Origin: Maribacter litoralis
GTDB taxonomy: Bacteria > Bacteroidota > Bacteroidia > Flavobacteriales > Flavobacteriaceae
DNA: 64,000 nucleotides
Assembly (NCBI RefSeq): GCF_003075045.1
Contig: NZ_QCZD01000001.1
Coordinates: 682,001 to 746,000 of the forward strand
Direction of reading: 5' to 3'
In this document: in pieces, positions 61,678 to 64,000 of the stretch
Position numbering within the stretch: position 1 is the stretch's first letter
Layout: every line of letters starts with the position of its first letter
Notes under the pieces: model-generated
Seen by the model: only the letters and a program-made list of their open reading frames with translations
Told to the model about the DNA's origin: nothing
Databases searched by the model: none
Made by a program: the position numbers and the translations under genes

Positions 61678-61858
61678 TGATAATGATTTATAATTTCATC
61701 ATAAAGATAAAACAGAAGAACCTAAAACAAATAGAAATAAACTACGTCCTTAATATGCTAACATTAATAGCTTCAAAATGGTCATCTAGCAAAAACTCTT
61801 GCTATCTAAAATTGTTTTTATTTATCTTTTCGATACGAACTCTAAACAACCGACTACC

Positions 61859-63427
61859 TTGAAACCATTTTACATTTACTTCATTTTACTTCTAGCACTA
61901 ATTACATCTTGTAAAGAAGACCAAAACACCAATAGTACCAAAGATTTGCCCAAAATAGCCATCGCCGGTTTGGGTATTGAAAGTAGTACGTTCTCCCCTG
62001 CCCTTTCTACAGAAGAGGCGTTTCACGCCAAAGTAGGCGACTCGGTGTTTACGAGATATCCATTTTTACAGCCAGATTCGCTAAACAGAAATAGAGCAGA
62101 ATGGGTGCCAACACTAGTTGGTAAATCTTTACCTGGTGGCACGGTAACGCGTGAAGCCTATGAGTCATTGGTGACTAAAAGTTTGAAGCTCTTGGAAGAG
62201 AACAAACCGTATGACGGACTTTTTTTTGATATTCATGGCGCAATGAGCGTTGTTGGCTTAGATGACCCAGAAGGTGATCTAATAATGCGTATTCGTGAAG
62301 TTATAGGAGATGACGTGCTAATTTCAACATCGATGGATTTACATGGCAATGTATCTGAACGATTAGCAAAACACACCGATTTGATTACGGCTTACCGTAT
62401 GGCTCCCCATGAAGATGCCATTGAATCTAAAAAGAGAGCGGTCACCAATTTGATAGATCGTCTTGAAAGCGGTAAAGGAAAACCTGCATTTAAAGCATGG
62501 GTTCCTGTACCGATTTTACTACCCGGTGAAAAAACGAGTACCCGTATTGAACCCGGCAAAAGTCTTTATGCAAAAGTACCTACCGTGGCAGACCAAGAAG
62601 GAGTAATCGATGCTGCCATATGGATCGGTTATGCCTGGGCAGATGAACCACGTAACCATGCGGTAGTAATGGTTACCGGTGATGATAAAGAAAAAGTGGC
62701 GAAAGGTGCCGAGAGATTAGCGCAAAGCTTTTGGGATGTACGTAATGAGTTCGAATTTGTAGCGCCTACTACAACTCTGGAGGAAAGCTTAAAATTAGCT
62801 TTAGCGAGTGATAAAAAACCCTATATGATAAGCGATATGGGCGATAACCCAACTGCTGGTGGAGCCGGTGATGTTACGTGGACTTTAAAACAGTTATTAT
62901 CTAGACCTGAATTTGCATCTAAAAATGGTAAATCTCTTATTTACGCCTCTATACCCGGACCTGAATTTGTAGAAAAAGCCAAAAAAATCGGTGTTGGAGG
63001 AAAAATTAAAGCAGAAGCCGGTGCTGCAGTAGATGATAGATTTGCCGGTCCTTTAAGCTTAGAAGGGACTATTACCGCCATAAAAGAGGGCGATGTAAAT
63101 GCCGAAATCGAAGTAGTGGTGAAAGTGGGCAATATTGATGTTATAGTTACCAAAAAACGAAAGCCCTACCACCACCTCAGCGATTTTACCAATTTAGGAT
63201 TAGACCCTAAAAACACAGACATTGTGGTGGTTAAAATTGGATATTTAGTTCCAGAATTGTATGATATGCGTGGAGATTGGACTATGGCACTAACCCCTGG
63301 CGGAGTTGATCAAGATTTAAACAGATTAGGCTATAAAAGGATTAAACGACCTATGTTTCCATTAGACAGTACCATGAGTCAGCCAAATTTAAAACCTAGA
63401 TGGATCCCTGCTGCGAACGCTGAATGA
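61859..63427 (+). CDS. M81-family metallopeptidase, lipoprotein
   Basis: 522 aa from a TTG start at 61859, which gives a proper lipoprotein signal (YFILLLALITSC); the ATG at 61799 adds 20 residues ahead of it. M81/MlrC-type features: IAIAGLGIESSTFSPALST, FFDIHGAMSVVGLDDPEGDL with metal-binding Asp and His, STSMDLHGNVS, TAYRMAPHEDAIE, and SDMGDNPTAGGAGDVTWTLK near 345. MlrC linearises or degrades microcystin-like cyclic peptides; the substrate here is unknown. Confidence 0.9.
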   Translation: MKPFYIYFILLLALITSCKEDQNTNSTKDLPKIAIAGLGIESSTFSPALSTEEAFHAKVGDSVFTRYPFLQPDSLNRNRAEWVPTLVGKSLPGGTVTREAYESLVTKSLKLLEENKPYDGLFFDIHGAMSVVGLDDPEGDLIMRIREVIGDDVLISTSMDLHGNVSERLAKHTDLITAYRMAPHEDAIESKKRAVTNLIDRLESGKGKPAFKAWVPVPILLPGEKTSTRIEPGKSLYAKVPTVADQEGVIDAAIWIGYAWADEPRNHAVVMVTGDDKEKVAKGAERLAQSFWDVRNEFEFVAPTTTLEESLKLALASDKKPYMISDMGDNPTAGGAGDVTWTLKQLLSRPEFASKNGKSLIYASIPGPEFVEKAKKIGVGGKIKAEAGAAVDDRFAGPLSLEGTITAIKEGDVNAEIEVVVKVGNIDVIVTKKRKPYHHLSDFTNLGLDPKNTDIVVVKIGYLVPELYDMRGDWTMALTPGGVDQDLNRLGYKRIKRPMFPLDSTMSQPNLKPRWIPAANAE

Positions 63428-64000
63428 TCAAACTGAAATAGCTTTGTTTAAATAGCGCCTAAAGGGTAACATTACTAAATAGTACTCAACCAATTGATCA
63501 TCAAAATCACTCTTATGAGTATCATTGGTTGAAAACTCTCTGGCTACAGCAAAGGTCTTATTTTTAAGTAAATCTATATGCTTATGATCTTTGGCAAATC
63601 CTTTTGGTGCATTGGTAAGCTTAACATCTTCATATAGTCCTCCAAAACGAGTTTTGAAGGACTTTTTATTTAAGATTTTCACTAATTCTTCTCCGTCATA
63701 ATCAATGGCATCGCGAACACTTCGTAATACTTTTGGCTCTGGCCTCCATAATCCGCCGGCAAAAATGCATCGGTCTATGCCCAATTCGAAATAGAAATCC
63801 GCTGTTTTTGGCTTCTTGTCGAATCCCGCTCCAAAATGATCTTTGTATACTGGCTTATTCGGATGAAACATTAAATTATTGTTGATTCTATTAATCCCTT
63901 TTTTACCGGGCGTATCGTAATATTCATCATCAATAGCATTTAATCTACTATTCATACTATTTAACCATTCTATATACTCATCACGAACTTGCTTGTACCA
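63428..64000 (-). CDS. DUF2461 (TIGR02453) protein, 5' end beyond window
   Basis: The minus-strand frame stays open to the window edge (190 codons visible); the ATG at 63955 is probably internal, because WYKQVRDEYIEWLNS continues upstream in frame. Family features: YDTPGKKGINRINNNLMFHP, DFYFELGIDRCIFAGGLWRP and LPFRRYLNKA at the C terminus. Function unknown. Its stop directly abuts the M81 gene stop. Confidence 0.88.
   Translation of the reverse strand, partial: WYKQVRDEYIEWLNSMNSRLNAIDDEYYDTPGKKGINRINNNLMFHPNKPVYKDHFGAGFDKKPKTADFYFELGIDRCIFAGGLWRPEPKVLRSVRDAIDYDGEELVKILNKKSFKTRFGGLYEDVKLTNAPKGFAKDHKHIDLLKNKTFAVAREFSTNDTHKSDFDDQLVEYYLVMLPFRRYLNKAISV

Noticed and set aside
1-64000. tRNA, rRNA or known riboswitch genes
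   Set aside because: I looked for cloverleaf-like and conserved rRNA strings and saw none; without a covariance search this is a by-eye negative only.

Overview
The window comes from a member of the Bacteroidota, almost certainly a marine-type Flavobacteriaceae. The signs are low-GC coding DNA, lipoproteins and secreted proteins with short signal peptides ending near AQ, families typical of the group (DUF2490, DUF4331, 2TM domain, LETM1-related biofilm protein, DUF2141, CIA30) and -7 promoter elements of the form TAnnTTTG. I see no rRNA, tRNA, complete insertion sequence or CRISPR array. The genus cannot be fixed by eye.

Layout. 1-10.5 kb: the start of a tricorn-like protease (cut by the window edge), a thiopurine-type methyltransferase, a 1.1 kb block of tandem composite repeats, an operon of a large BNR/sortilin-like propeller protein, a DUF2490 beta-barrel and a YceI lipoprotein, then SodC and an ECF sigma/anti-sigma pair. 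10.6-19 kb: a glycosyltransferase/VOC pair, DUF547 and RND/MMPL exporter genes, and an operon with two DUF4331 proteins and a TPR lipoprotein. 19.2-24.5 kb: a LETM1-related protein and a LytS/LytTR two-component system embedded in an expansion of 2TM-domain proteins. One 2TM copy is fused to the kinase. 24.6-31.2 kb: a sugar-type operon (Gfo/Idh/MocA oxidoreductase, ketose 3-epimerase-like enzyme, giant ThuA/propeller/cupredoxin lipoprotein) read divergently from an AraC regulator.

31.3-33.5 kb is the accessory stretch: a membrane-anchored PD-(D/E)XK-type protein, a small lipoprotein, cassette-like repeats and a possible transposase remnant. 33.5-44.9 kb holds a peroxiredoxin, a nitrilase, an ArsR/LLM-oxidoreductase pair, a Cox1-like mini membrane protein, a K+/H+ antiporter, an AlkB-like dioxygenase, a MocR regulator divergent from a PLP decarboxylase, and a FAD dehydrogenase. 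45-64 kb is mostly housekeeping and stress genes: RhlE-type helicase, PepE, epimerase, S9 peptidase, M23 peptidase, hydrolase, PaiB-like, CIA30, DoxX, OxyR, PBP4-type peptidase, MsrA, NudK, M81 peptidase and DUF2461. Two further families of intergenic repeats lie near 45-46 kb and 48 kb.

Most notable, in my reading: (1) paired 9-bp direct repeats spaced exactly 21 bp that fit the LytTR binding consensus, placed 33 bp upstream of -7-like boxes in front of both lytS and the 2TM/lytR operon, with a third, orphan copy at 31.3 kb; (2) the membrane-anchored PD-(D/E)XK protein between repeat cassettes; (3) matching 16-bp palindromes over the -7 boxes of arsR and its neighbouring LLM oxidoreductase; (4) a five-domain ThuA-to-azurin fusion lipoprotein.
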